From Amazonocrinis nigriterrae CENA67 (GTDB taxonomy: Bacteria > Cyanobacteriota > Cyanobacteriia > Cyanobacteriales > Nostocaceae), in NCBI RefSeq assembly GCF_016056305.1, contig NZ_JAECZC010000018.1, forward strand, positions 1-43,781: a stretch of DNA of 43,781 nt, read 5' to 3'. Under the pieces are notes generated by a model, which saw only the letters and a program-made list of their open reading frames with translations, had not been told where the DNA came from and ran no database searches. Below, piece after piece: positions 14,857 to 23,618 of this stretch. The translations under genes were made by a program, and so were the position numbers. Positions within the stretch are counted from its first letter, which is position 1; every line of letters begins with the position of its first letter.

Positions 14857-16641
14857 TCAGACTTTTGCAGCACAAACCCACCGATTACGTCCTTGTTCTT
14901 TAGCTTTATACAAAGCTTTATCGGCTGCATTAACTAACTCTTGAGTAGAACTTTTAGCTGTTGGTATTTGAGTTGCCACACCTAAACTGACGGTCACAAA
15001 ATCTTGAGAGCTATTCTTTCTAGTATGAGGAATATTTAATAGTTCAATAGACTTATGAATCAACTTAGTTACTTTAATAGCACCTGATTCGTTCGTATTG
15101 GGCAAAAGGACAATAAATTCTTCACCACCATAACGAGCTAGTAGATCCGTAGGACGCTTTAATACAGTTTGTGCTGCACGAGCAACTTGTATTAAGCATT
15201 CATCCCCTGCTAAGTGCCCATAACAATCGTTATAATCTTTGAAATAGTCAATATCAAATAAAACTAAAGATAAATAATTCCCAGTTCGTTTTAGTTGATT
15301 CCATTCCCGCTCTAAAAATTCATCAAAACAACGACGGTTAGCTATTTTGGTTAGTCCATCTAGCTTACTTAGTTTTTCTAACTGAGAATTTGCCACTTCT
15401 AAAGCATGATTCGCTTGAGCCAATTGATTAGCTTGAAAGTGGGATTGCTCTAATAATTCGGAATGTTCTAAAGCCACATTAAACTGAGCTGCTAATTGTC
15501 GAATAAATTTAATTTCTGAAGTTTTCCAGTCCCGTGAACAACGGCAATGATGAACACATAGTAATCCCCACAAATCTTGTCCTTTCATTATAGGTACAAC
15601 AATTTGCGCCTTGATTTGAAATTGCTCTAACACTATAAGGTGACAATCTTTTAGTCCAGCTTGATAAATATTTGATAATACCTGTATACGCCCTTGGTGA
15701 TAAGCAACTGCATATTTTTCCCCAAAACAATAATCCTTCACTTTTATGGTAATCACCGAATCGTAATCAGGCAATACATTCTCAGAGACAAATTCACCAG
15801 AGGTATAGTTCGATTCAGGGTCAAATCGAAAGATCCCAACGCGATCTGCACGGAGAGCTTTACGAACTTCTCGTACAGTTGTCTTAAACAAAGTGTCTAA
15901 ATTAAGAGATTCACGAATTTCAGCAACTAAATTAAACAGAATCTCCTGTTGCTGATTCGCTTTATGCAGTTCCGCTGCTTTTTGTTCTGCTTGAGCTAAC
16001 AATTCTGCTTGTTTAACTGCAAACCCTAACTGTGTTGCAATCTGAGACAGAAACTGTATTTCTAATTTTTTCCATTCATGTGGTTGTGAGTGCTGATAAG
16101 CAGCAAGTACTCCCCACAATTTTTTCCCCACAAAAATTGGTGCAGTTGCGTAAGCTCTAATATGGAACTGTTCTAAAATTTCTAAATGGCATTGAGACAA
16201 GCCTGTTGAATAGACATCTGAAACCACTAAAGTTTCATTATTACGATAACGTCCACCTTGATGTTCTTGTAGATAAGAGTCATTCCAAACTGTATTTTTT
16301 CCTAAGGTCTCTACATCATCCCATCCAGGTTCTGCAAACTCAAAGTCATTGACAAATTCTCCACCCCAGTTTTTATAGAAACGATAAACAGCAATCCGCT
16401 CGACGCGAAGTAATTTGCAAGTTTCCTTAGTGGCTGTACGAAAAATTGTTTCTAACTCTAGAGAAGCCCGGATTTTGCTAATAACTCTATAAAGGGCCTT
16501 TTCTTGGTCTTCGAGTTGCTGAATTTGAACGTTTTGCTCATACAATTGAGTTTTTAAATCACTAACACTAGGCTGTCCTAACAGTTTACAAAATAAATCA
16601 GCAGATATTTTGGTGATGTTATGTAAAATTTTGTCTGACAT
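14857..16641 (-). CDS. Tandem cyanobacteriochrome GAF-GAF-GGDEF diguanylate cyclase
   Basis: 594 residues: coiled-coil start (about 28-50), GAF1 (about 60-213), GAF2 (about 245-397), coiled coil, GGDEF (about 425-590). Both GAF domains carry the bilin-binding Cys-His of phytochrome-type sensors: Cys151-His152 (GLSQCHLEILEQF) and Cys333-His334 (GLKDCHLIVLEQF). GAF2 also has Asp303-Tyr-Cys305-Phe306, the second cysteine of DXCF cyanobacteriochromes, which typically sense blue/green or related pairs. GAF1 lacks that cysteine. The output has an intact active site (GGEEF, 505-509; FDIDYFKDYND) and an inhibitory RxxD site (RPTD, 496-499), so it should make cyclic di-GMP under product inhibition. 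Light-controlled c-di-GMP synthesis is the inferred role. No membrane helices. Confidence 0.92.
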   Translation of the reverse strand: MSDKILHNITKISADLFCKLLGQPSVSDLKTQLYEQNVQIQQLEDQEKALYRVISKIRASLELETIFRTATKETCKLLRVERIAVYRFYKNWGGEFVNDFEFAEPGWDDVETLGKNTVWNDSYLQEHQGGRYRNNETLVVSDVYSTGLSQCHLEILEQFHIRAYATAPIFVGKKLWGVLAAYQHSQPHEWKKLEIQFLSQIATQLGFAVKQAELLAQAEQKAAELHKANQQQEILFNLVAEIRESLNLDTLFKTTVREVRKALRADRVGIFRFDPESNYTSGEFVSENVLPDYDSVITIKVKDYCFGEKYAVAYHQGRIQVLSNIYQAGLKDCHLIVLEQFQIKAQIVVPIMKGQDLWGLLCVHHCRCSRDWKTSEIKFIRQLAAQFNVALEHSELLEQSHFQANQLAQANHALEVANSQLEKLSKLDGLTKIANRRCFDEFLEREWNQLKRTGNYLSLVLFDIDYFKDYNDCYGHLAGDECLIQVARAAQTVLKRPTDLLARYGGEEFIVLLPNTNESGAIKVTKLIHKSIELLNIPHTRKNSSQDFVTVSLGVATQIPTAKSSTQELVNAADKALYKAKEQGRNRWVCAAKV

Positions 16642-17220
16642 AAAAAGTATAATTTAAATTTATTTACGTATAAGACTATAAAAATAAACCAAATGTTTAC
16701 GTAATTTTTCTTAGAAAATTTGAAAAATATTAAAGTTAATAAATAAAAAATGCTAGCAATTAAAATTTAAGCAGAGTATTAAAATATATCTCTTGGAGAG
16801 AAATTATAAAATCATTTTCTAAAATTGTCAAAAATCACCTCATAAAACTCCAAAAAAATGATTATCAGTCTTAAATAGTCGTCTTTTCTTTGGTTATTGG
16901 CTATATTATGCGTTGGATAACAGTTTAATAAGTATATTAAATTATATTAAAAGGTAAAAAACATAAGGTATTAAGTAGATATTTATAATTTTTCCCAAGC
17001 AAGTATTCAGTAAAATGAAAAACTAATTCAATGAATTTATTACAACAGAAAAAATACAAAACTCTAAGTGATAAATAAGCGATTTGTTCTATGGTTCAAA
17101 AATTATTACTTTGACAAGTAAATTTTTATGGATTTTGGGTGATTATCAAGTCAAACTATTTAGTTGTTTAAATTTAACTACAGTCAGTCGAGAAGATAAC
17201 TTCATCAATGCTACCGCTTC

Positions 17221-17264
17221 ATACCAAGTTGCATTCAGAGATAGTAGCTTAGGGAGCAGAGGGC
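17221..17264. repeat. Dispersed repeat copy (ATACCAAGTTGCATTCAGAG type)
   Basis: ATACCAAGTTGCATTCAGAG then ATAGTAGCTTAGGGAGCAGA. The reverse complement, with a few differences, occurs at 30488-30536. Both copies join a GGGAGCAGAGG-type G-rich tract at the same end. Confidence 0.75.
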
Positions 17265-17683
17265 AAGATACTAACTCACCAAGATGGTAAGTGGACTCAC
17301 CAAGCAGAGGATGTGGCGTCTTTTGACTGCGACCCCCTCACCGCAACCTATGCATTACCCACATCTTTCTTTACCATCTTGAAACCCTGATTAAATAACC
17401 ATCTTAGAGACTAAGGGCTGAAGTATACTTGACGAATTGGCGCAGTTCAAACAAAAAACTGCTGTATAGACCAATATTATAGTTGAGTTAAGCATTTCTT
17501 CTTGATCTTTGTGGAACGGACACTTTGCTCAACGGGGGGCTTCGGGGCCTCCTCTGGGGATGGGGGGAGACCCCCGCACACAAGTGCCCTCCTCTGCGCC
17601 TAGTACCCTGGGGAAAGCCTCTTTGAGGAGAGGGGTTATTTAAAAGAGCATGAGAAGGCTGACGTTCCTACGTCTCTAACACC

Positions 17684-17746
17684 AACGCGTCTAGGTTAAA
17701 TAAATTGACTTTCACAAAGACTTTTAGCCTTAACTCAACCGTATTG
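17684..17746. repeat. Dispersed repeat copy (AATACGGTT...GACGCG type), inverted
   Basis: Read on the minus strand it begins AATACGGTTGAGTTA and runs through AAAGTCAATTTATTTAAC to TAGACGCGT. The same string with small changes is at 39135-39197 on the plus strand. Non-coding; possibly a remnant of a miniature element. Confidence 0.75.
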
Positions 17747-17949
17747 AGTTATAGTTAGCAATGATAAAATAGTCAGCGACAGCAATAATTTGTATTGCTC
17801 AACACTTTGAATTTTTACTATCACATGTTCAAATAAAAATGATTTAATAAAATTCTTGCGAAAGTGTACACAGCCTCCTCTGTTTCAGAGATTGTGACTT
17901 CCGCAATTAATTTTTGTAAAATATTTCATAACTACATGATTATTGACCG

Positions 17950-19206
17950 ATGAAAAACGCTTTTACTCGTACCACAGCATTATTATCTACTTGCGCTTTA
18001 CTGTTAACAGCCTGCGGTGGTGGCTCTAATACCAACACAAATGCAAATAACAGTTCTAATAATACTACAACTAACACTGCAACTAATACCACAGCAACGA
18101 CAGGGACATCGGGTGCTATTCCCATTGGTATTGCTGTTGCACAAACTAGCAACGTGGCTTTACTTGGACAAGAACAAATTGCTGGAGTTAAAATTGCCGA
18201 AAAGTATTTCAATGATAAAGGTGGCATCAACGGTACTCCAATCAAATTAGTATTTCAAGATACTGCCGGTGATGAAGCTGGAACAATTAATGCTTTTCAA
18301 ACTTTAATTAATAAGGATAAAGTAGTTGGGATTGTAGGCCCAACTTTGTCACAACAAGCTTTTAGTGCTGATCCTGTGGCTGAACGTTCCAAAGTACCAG
18401 TTATTGGCCCATCAAATACAGCAAATAAAATACCTGAAATAGGTGATTATATTGCTCGTGTATCTGCACCAGTTTCTATAGTCGCGCCTAACTCAGTGAA
18501 AGCTGCATTCAAACAAAATCCTAACATTAAAAAAGTTGCTGTTTTCTATGCTCAAAATGATGCTTTTAGCAAGTCAGAAACAGAGATTTTTCAGAAAACA
18601 GTAAAGGATCAAGGTTTGGAGTTAGTCACAGTACAAAAGTTTCAAACCAGTGATACAGATTTTCAAAGCCAAGCTACTAATGCAATTAATCTTAAACCAG
18701 ATTTAGTGATTATTTCTGGTTTGGCTGCTGATGGTGGAAACTTAGTGCGCCAACTGCGGGAACTAGGTTATAAGGGTTTAATTGTTGGTGGTAATGGTTT
18801 AAATACATCCAACATATTTCCTGTTTGTAAGGCATTGTGTGACGGTGTGTTAATTGCTCAAGCTTATAGTCCAGAACAACCAGGTGAACTTAACGCCGCA
18901 TTTCGCAAAGCTTATACCGACCAATATAAGAAAGAACCACCTCAATTTAGCGCTCAAGCTTTTGCAGCAGTGCAAGTATATGTGGAAGCTTTGCAAGCGT
19001 TAGATAAAAAGAGCAAAGTCAGTAAATTACAATTGCCACAATTACGAACTGAATTAAACAAACAATTGCTAACTGGGAAATACAACACACCTCTAGGTGA
19101 AATTGGTTTTACACCAGTTGGTGAGGTAGTGCAAAAAGAGTTTTACGTAGCCCAAATTAAAATGGAAAAAGACGGAAGTCAGGGCAAATTCGCTTTTATC
19201 AAATAG
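17950..19206 (+). CDS. Branched-chain/neutral amino-acid ABC transporter substrate-binding lipoprotein
   Basis: 418 residues, periplasmic binding protein of the LivJ/LivK (Peripla_BP_6) type. A lipoprotein signal peptide ends in the lipobox LLTAC with Cys22 as the modified residue, followed by an Asn/Thr-rich linker (about 23-58). The mature domain begins IPIGIAVAQTSNVALLGQEQ and includes the family pattern DKGGINGTPIKLVFQDTAGD and VGPTLSQQAF. It would be anchored outside the membrane and deliver substrate to the permeases encoded seven bases downstream. In Anabaena such systems (Nat) take up neutral amino acids; the exact substrate here is inferred. It is the first gene of a seven- to eight-gene plus-strand unit reaching 24182. 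Confidence 0.93.
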   Translation: MKNAFTRTTALLSTCALLLTACGGGSNTNTNANNSSNNTTTNTATNTTATTGTSGAIPIGIAVAQTSNVALLGQEQIAGVKIAEKYFNDKGGINGTPIKLVFQDTAGDEAGTINAFQTLINKDKVVGIVGPTLSQQAFSADPVAERSKVPVIGPSNTANKIPEIGDYIARVSAPVSIVAPNSVKAAFKQNPNIKKVAVFYAQNDAFSKSETEIFQKTVKDQGLELVTVQKFQTSDTDFQSQATNAINLKPDLVIISGLAADGGNLVRQLRELGYKGLIVGGNGLNTSNIFPVCKALCDGVLIAQAYSPEQPGELNAAFRKAYTDQYKKEPPQFSAQAFAAVQVYVEALQALDKKSKVSKLQLPQLRTELNKQLLTGKYNTPLGEIGFTPVGEVVQKEFYVAQIKMEKDGSQGKFAFIK

Positions 19207-19213
19207 CTGCTAA

Positions 19214-20164
19214 ATGGATATTAGTCTTTTTTTGCAACAATTGCTAAACGGTCTATCTATCGGTAGCGTCTATGCAATATTTGCTTTGGGTTATACCTTG
19301 GTTTATTCTATTTTGGGCATCATTAATTTAGCCCATGGTGCAATTTTTACCCTAGGAGCATATTTCACTTATGCACTTATGGGTGGTACTTTTGGATTTA
19401 ACGGTTTGTTGGCTAATTTAACTTTGCCTATACAATTACCGTTTGCCATAGCTTTAATTTTAGGAAGTAGTCTAGCAGGATTAGTAGGCATAGCAATAGA
19501 ACGCATTGCTTTTCAACCTTTACGCCGTCAAGGATCAGACCCATTGCTAACAGTTGTTTCTAGCCTGGGTGTAGCAGTGGTAATTGTGAATTTAATCCAA
19601 TATTTGGTAGGTGCAGAAAGTTATACATTTCCCGCAGGAACTTACGGTAATTTACCGCCTTCGATTAACTTTGGTAGTGAAGAAAAACAAATTCCCATTC
19701 GTACGGTACAAATAGTAATTTTTATCGTATCTTTGGTATTTGTGGCAATAATTACCTACTTTATTAATCGTACTAAATATGGTAAAGCCATGCAGGCGAT
19801 CGCAGAAGACCCCACTACAGCCAGTTTATTAGGAATTAACAGCGATCGCTTTATTGTGTTGACTTTCTTTATCAGCAGTTTTTTAGCAGGAGTAGCGGGT
19901 ACTTTAGTCGCCTCTAGTGTCAGCATTGCTGGCCCGTATTTCGGTATTACTTTTGGTTTGCGGGGTTTAGCAGTAATTGTCTTAGGTGGTTTAGGTAGTA
20001 TTCCCGGTGCAGTGTTGGGAGGTTTCCTGATTGGATTAGTTGAAGCGTTTGTCCCTGCGGAATACTCTGGTTATAAAGATGCTGTAGCCTTTGGAATATT
20101 GTTTATCATGCTATTAGTTAGACCCCAAGGTTTGCTAGGGCGTAGATTTATTCAGAAAGTTTAA
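19214..20164 (+). CDS. livH: Branched-chain amino-acid ABC transporter permease, LivH type
   Basis: 316 residues with about eight membrane helices. The LivH signatures are GLSIGSVYAIFALGYTLVYS with IINLAHGAIFTLGAY near the N-terminus, and IAEDPTTASLLGINSDRFIV, the cytoplasmic EAA-like loop that contacts the ATPases. It forms the transmembrane pore together with the LivM-type permease at 20839. It begins seven bases after the binding-protein gene. A Uma2 gene follows it by 20 bases and separates it from livM, which is unusual for this operon type. Confidence 0.95.
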   Translation: MDISLFLQQLLNGLSIGSVYAIFALGYTLVYSILGIINLAHGAIFTLGAYFTYALMGGTFGFNGLLANLTLPIQLPFAIALILGSSLAGLVGIAIERIAFQPLRRQGSDPLLTVVSSLGVAVVIVNLIQYLVGAESYTFPAGTYGNLPPSINFGSEEKQIPIRTVQIVIFIVSLVFVAIITYFINRTKYGKAMQAIAEDPTTASLLGINSDRFIVLTFFISSFLAGVAGTLVASSVSIAGPYFGITFGLRGLAVIVLGGLGSIPGAVLGGFLIGLVEAFVPAEYSGYKDAVAFGILFIMLLVRPQGLLGRRFIQKV

Positions 20165-20184
20165 AGACGATATCTGTATAGCAT

Positions 20185-20787
20185 ATGACAATCACTACAA
20201 AACCAAAATTAACCTTTGAACAGTTCTTGGAACAATGTCCAGAAGAAGGTTTCTATGAACTTGTCGATGGAGAAATTGTAGAAGTGCGTTCAACAAGAAA
20301 TCATGATGATGTTGCCAATTTTATTTTGTTTTCTTTTAATGATGAAATCAGACGACTCAATTTAAATTATGTAGTTAATAACACAGTAGTATTTAGAACT
20401 AAAACTGCTCAAGGAATAGAACAAGGACGCAAGCCTGATGTGAGTGTTATAGATAAAGATGTATGGCGCTCAAATCGTTCTGCATACTCTGCACTTGAAG
20501 AACCTATTCAATTAGCTGTAGAAGTGACATCAACTAATTGGGAAGATGACTACATTGATAAATTAGATGAATATCAACGCTTAGGTATTACAGAGTATTG
20601 GATTGTAGATTACTTAGCAATTGGACTGAGAGATTATTTAGGTAATCCCAAAGTACCCTCTGTATTTGTTTTTCTCTTAGATACTAATGGGAAATACCAG
20701 CGTACACAGTTTAGAGGTTCAGAACGGATTGTTTCGCAAACTTTTCCTGAACTAACATTGACATCCGAGCAAATATTAACAGCTTAA
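20185..20787 (+). CDS. Uma2 family endonuclease-like protein, inserted in the transporter operon
   Basis: 200 residues of the Uma2 (DUF820) family, a PD-(D/E)xK nuclease-like fold hugely expanded in cyanobacteria. The family start LTFEQFLEQCPEEGFYELVDGE-type segment is clear; the active-site residues are probably Asp85 (GRKPDVSVI) and Glu113 (LAVEVTS), with Lys126 in DDYIDKLDEY, then YWIVD. No biological role is settled for the family. It lies between two permease genes of one transporter on the same strand (20 bases after livH, 51 before livM), so it is probably co-transcribed. It is most likely a later insertion rather than a transporter part. Confidence 0.92.
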   Translation: MTITTKPKLTFEQFLEQCPEEGFYELVDGEIVEVRSTRNHDDVANFILFSFNDEIRRLNLNYVVNNTVVFRTKTAQGIEQGRKPDVSVIDKDVWRSNRSAYSALEEPIQLAVEVTSTNWEDDYIDKLDEYQRLGITEYWIVDYLAIGLRDYLGNPKVPSVFVFLLDTNGKYQRTQFRGSERIVSQTFPELTLTSEQILTA

Positions 20788-20838
20788 TAAATAATATAAT
20801 TAATTATTAGCTGATAAGCTGAAATAAAAAGTTTTGAA

Positions 20839-21774
20839 ATGGCTGAATTTTTCTCTACTTATGGTTCGCTAATTATCTCGATGGTCTTAGGTGCGTTACT
20901 AGGACTATCACTTTATTTACCATTAATGACAGGACAGCTATCTTTGGCTAGCCCTGGATTTTATGCTTTAGGTGGTTATATTGCCGCGATTTTATCAACA
21001 AAAGTTTTTACATCAAGCACCGATTTATTTCCGTTTCAATACTTGTTAGCAGAAATGATCATTGCTGGTGCAATTTCTGGTTTACTAGGTGTAGCCGTAG
21101 GAATTCCAGCATTAAGATTAAGAGGGATTTATTTAGCGATCGCTACTATTGCTTTTGTAGAAGTTTTACGAGTCCTCTCCCTGAACTTGGAAATTACAGG
21201 CGGTGCTGTGGGAATTTTTGGTATTCCTCAACCCTTCCAAACACAAATTGAATACTTATGGATTGCTTTACCATTACTAATAGTTACTATGGTATTAATT
21301 TACCGTTTGGAACGTATTCGTGTAGGCAGGGCATTTACAGCCATTCGTGAAGATGAATTAGCTGCGGGAGCAATGGGAATTGACCCTACATACTATAAAG
21401 TATTAGCATTCACTCTAGGGGCAATTCTTGCCGGAGTTGTAGGTGCAATTAGCGCTCATTTTCTCAATACTTGGAATGCCCGTCAAGGAACTTTCGACGC
21501 TAGTATTATCTATTTAACTTTTGTGTTGATTGGCGGTTCGAGAACTTTTTTAGGTTCTGTCATCGGTGGTATGGTATTTACAGCCTTACCAGAAGTTTTA
21601 CGAGGGCTAGCAGACACAGGCGGTTTACCCACTTGGCTAGCACAATTTTTACGTGATGGGCGATTAATTATTTTTGGCTTACTAATAGTTGTAGGAACAA
21701 TTTTTTTCCCTCAAGGTTTGGTAACTCCAGATGTTTTTAAAAAAGGTAAAATCAGAGATAGAAAAAGTCAATAA
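20839..21774 (+). CDS. livM: Branched-chain amino-acid ABC transporter permease, LivM type
   Basis: 311 residues with multiple membrane helices. The LivM features are LPLMTGQLSLASPGFYALGG, GIPALRLRGIYLAIATIAFV and the coupling loop AIREDELAAGAMGIDPTYYK. It partners the LivH-type permease. The stop is six bases before the first ATPase gene, so the two are tightly coupled. Confidence 0.95.
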   Translation: MAEFFSTYGSLIISMVLGALLGLSLYLPLMTGQLSLASPGFYALGGYIAAILSTKVFTSSTDLFPFQYLLAEMIIAGAISGLLGVAVGIPALRLRGIYLAIATIAFVEVLRVLSLNLEITGGAVGIFGIPQPFQTQIEYLWIALPLLIVTMVLIYRLERIRVGRAFTAIREDELAAGAMGIDPTYYKVLAFTLGAILAGVVGAISAHFLNTWNARQGTFDASIIYLTFVLIGGSRTFLGSVIGGMVFTALPEVLRGLADTGGLPTWLAQFLRDGRLIIFGLLIVVGTIFFPQGLVTPDVFKKGKIRDRKSQ

Positions 21775-21780
21775 TAGAAA

Positions 21781-22569
21781 ATGATCATTAACCCAAAATT
21801 TGAAAATAATATTGTTTTAGAGACAAAATTCCTGACTCGCCGATTTGGGGGGTTAGTGGCAGTAAATAATGTATCTTTTGCAGTTAATAAAAATGAAATT
21901 TTTGGCCTGATTGGCCCTAACGGTGCTGGTAAAACAACACTTTTTAATTTAATTACAGGATTGATTCCATCTTCTAGCGGAGAGTTACTTTATCAAGGTG
22001 CAGAAATATCTCGGCTGCGTCCCCATCAAATAGCAGCTTTAGGCATTGCGCGTACCTTTCAAAATATTCGCTTATTTGGAGAATTATCCGCTTTAGAAAA
22101 TGTCATCGTCGCTCGACATTTGCACATTAAAAGTAGCATTATCAAAGGAGTTTTAGGATTACCGCCAGCCTCAACAGAAGAAGAAAAAAACAGGCGGAAA
22201 GCTTTAGAATTATTGGATTTGATGGGCTTGAGAGAACGCACTGAAGAGAAAGCTAAAAATTTTGCTTACGGCGACCAACGGCGCTTAGAAATTGCCCGCG
22301 CTTTAGCTTTAGAACCACAAGTTTTACTTCTCGATGAACCTGCTGCGGGGATGAACCCCAGCGAAAAACAACAACTTAGCGAATTTATCCGTAGTCTCCG
22401 CGATCGCTTCAATTTAACTATTATACTAATTGAACATCATGTACCATTGGTCATGGGATTGTGTGATCGCATTGCAGTTTTAGATTTCGGTCAATTGATT
22501 GCTTTAGGCGAACCAGCTGTTGTCAAAAATAATCCGGCTGTGATTGAAGCTTATTTAGGCAATGAATAA
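21781..22569 (+). CDS. livG: Branched-chain amino-acid ABC transporter ATP-binding protein, LivG type
   Basis: 262-residue ABC ATPase. The Walker A is GPNGAGKTT (about residues 46-54), the signature region is unusual (NFAYGDQRRLEIARALA), and the Walker B is VLLLDEPAAGMNP with the switch histidine in ILIEHH. The FAYGDQRR signature in place of LSGGQ is typical of LivG proteins, and the conserved TFQNIRLF follows Walker A. It energises uptake together with the LivF-type subunit encoded after a HicA-like gene. Confidence 0.96.
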   Translation: MIINPKFENNIVLETKFLTRRFGGLVAVNNVSFAVNKNEIFGLIGPNGAGKTTLFNLITGLIPSSSGELLYQGAEISRLRPHQIAALGIARTFQNIRLFGELSALENVIVARHLHIKSSIIKGVLGLPPASTEEEKNRRKALELLDLMGLRERTEEKAKNFAYGDQRRLEIARALALEPQVLLLDEPAAGMNPSEKQQLSEFIRSLRDRFNLTIILIEHHVPLVMGLCDRIAVLDFGQLIALGEPAVVKNNPAVIEAYLGNE

Positions 22570-22596
22570 GCAATGTGAGTTCTTGACTATTGCTTT

Positions 22597-22836
22597 GTGA
22601 AATTGCTGAGAGATTTATCTTATGAAGACCTGATTAAGGCACTTACTAAACTAGGCTACGAAACGACTCGCCAAACTGGTAGCTATATTCACCTAACAAC
22701 TCAGGAAAATGGAGAACACCACCTGACAATTCCTGCACACGATCCAATTAAAAGAGGAACACTCAATGCTATTCTTCGAGATATTGCCAGTCACTTTGAT
22801 TTAGAGCGTGAAGACTTACTTAATCGCCTCTTCTAG
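22597..22836 (+). CDS. HicA-like protein with Tyr replacing the catalytic His, inside the transporter operon
   Basis: 79 residues starting at GTG 22597. It is recognisable as HicA/YcfA family: LSYEDLIKALTKLGYETTRQ, TGSYIHLTT, GEHHLTIPAHDPIKRGTLNA and ILRDIASHFDLERE. The family motif GSHxxL reads GSY here: Tyr30 is encoded by TAT where CAT would give the catalytic His, a single-base difference. No hicB is nearby. It lies 27 bases after livG and 42 before livF. The gene is open and well conserved otherwise, so it is either an inactivated passenger or repurposed as an RNA-binding protein. Its sequence type differs from the two HicA proteins at 7.4-8.3 kb. Confidence 0.85.
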   Translation: MKLLRDLSYEDLIKALTKLGYETTRQTGSYIHLTTQENGEHHLTIPAHDPIKRGTLNAILRDIASHFDLEREDLLNRLF

Positions 22837-22857
22837 CAACACACTTTACATCTACTA

Positions 22858-22878
22858 AATTACGAATTACGAATTAAA
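22858..22878 (+). repeat. Heptamer tract AATTACG abutting the livF start codon
   Basis: AATTACG, AATTACG, AATTAAA directly followed by ATG 22879. The tract occupies the place where a ribosome-binding site would be, and no purine-rich site is visible. The same heptamer is at 11376-11396. Confidence 0.8.
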
Positions 22879-23610
22879 ATGAACGCTCATGACCAACTAA
22901 ATTTTACACTATTAGAAATTCGAGAATTAGATGTCAATTATGGTGGAATTAAAGCTCTCAAAAATATCAACTTAAAGATTGATAAAGGTGAGGTAGTGAC
23001 TTTAATTGGTGCTAATGGTGCTGGTAAAACTACCACACTCCGCGCTATATCTAAAATAGTTAATCCTCAAAGTGGTGATATTATCTACAGTGGACGTAAC
23101 ATTACTCGCCGCCAAACTCATGAACTTGTCAAACTTGGTATCGCCCATTGTCCTGAAGGACGGAGAGTATTAGCGCGGCAAACAGTATATGATAATTTAC
23201 TATTGGGTGCTTACATTCGCTCCAATCAAGCAGAGATAAAAGCAGATATTCAACGCCAATTTGAGCTATTTCCCAGGTTAGCACAAAGACGTAATCAACT
23301 AGCAGGAACCCTCAGCGGTGGCGAACAACAAATGTTAGCGATCGCTCGTGCTTTAATGAGTAAACCACAACTACTACTCTTAGATGAGCCTAGCTTAGGT
23401 TTAGCACCTGCGATCGTCCGGGAAATCTTCTCTATTATTGAAAATCTCCGTGCTACAGGCGTTACTATCTTGCTAGTTGAACAAAACGCAAATTTAGCCC
23501 TACAAATTGCCGATAGAGGATATGTATTAGAAGCTGGTGCTATTACCTTAACAGGTGCAGCATCAGCATTGATTAGTGATGAACGTGTTAAAAAAGCTTA
23601 TTTAGGATAA
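22879..23610 (+). CDS. livF: Branched-chain amino-acid ABC transporter ATP-binding protein, LivF type
   Basis: 243-residue ABC ATPase. Walker A is GANGAGKTTT, the LivF-typical HCPEGRRVLARQTVYDNLLL follows, the signature is LSGGEQQMLAIARAL, and Walker B is LLLLDEPSLGLAP with LLVEQN. It forms a heterodimer with the LivG-type ATPase. No Shine-Dalgarno sequence is visible because a heptamer tract directly precedes the ATG, so translation may depend on the upstream HicA-like gene or be weak. The stop region TTAGGATAA supplies an AGGA site for the Uma2 gene that follows by eight bases. Confidence 0.95.
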   Translation: MNAHDQLNFTLLEIRELDVNYGGIKALKNINLKIDKGEVVTLIGANGAGKTTTLRAISKIVNPQSGDIIYSGRNITRRQTHELVKLGIAHCPEGRRVLARQTVYDNLLLGAYIRSNQAEIKADIQRQFELFPRLAQRRNQLAGTLSGGEQQMLAIARALMSKPQLLLLDEPSLGLAPAIVREIFSIIENLRATGVTILLVEQNANLALQIADRGYVLEAGAITLTGAASALISDERVKKAYLG

Positions 23611-23618
23611 TAATTAAC

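Larger units (their letters stand above)
16642..17949. other. 1.3-kb non-coding region with repeats
   Basis: Strongly AT-rich to about 17200, probably containing the promoter of the diguanylate cyclase gene. Then come two dispersed repeats (17221-17264 and 17684-17746), and between them a GC-rich patch of nested palindromes (about 17533-17640, with GGGGGGAGACCCCC). The last 200 bases lead into the transporter operon. The ORF at 17084-17290 reads through a repeat and is not credible. I see no clear NtcA site (GTA-N8-TAC). Confidence 0.7.

Noticed and set aside
17084-17290. 68-codon ORF in the intergenic region
   Set aside because: Reads through a dispersed repeat; no ribosome site or family.
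17850-17949. NtcA site upstream of the amino-acid transporter
   Set aside because: No GTA-N8-TAC with a properly spaced -10 box; the nearest GTA/TAC pair is 14 bases apart.
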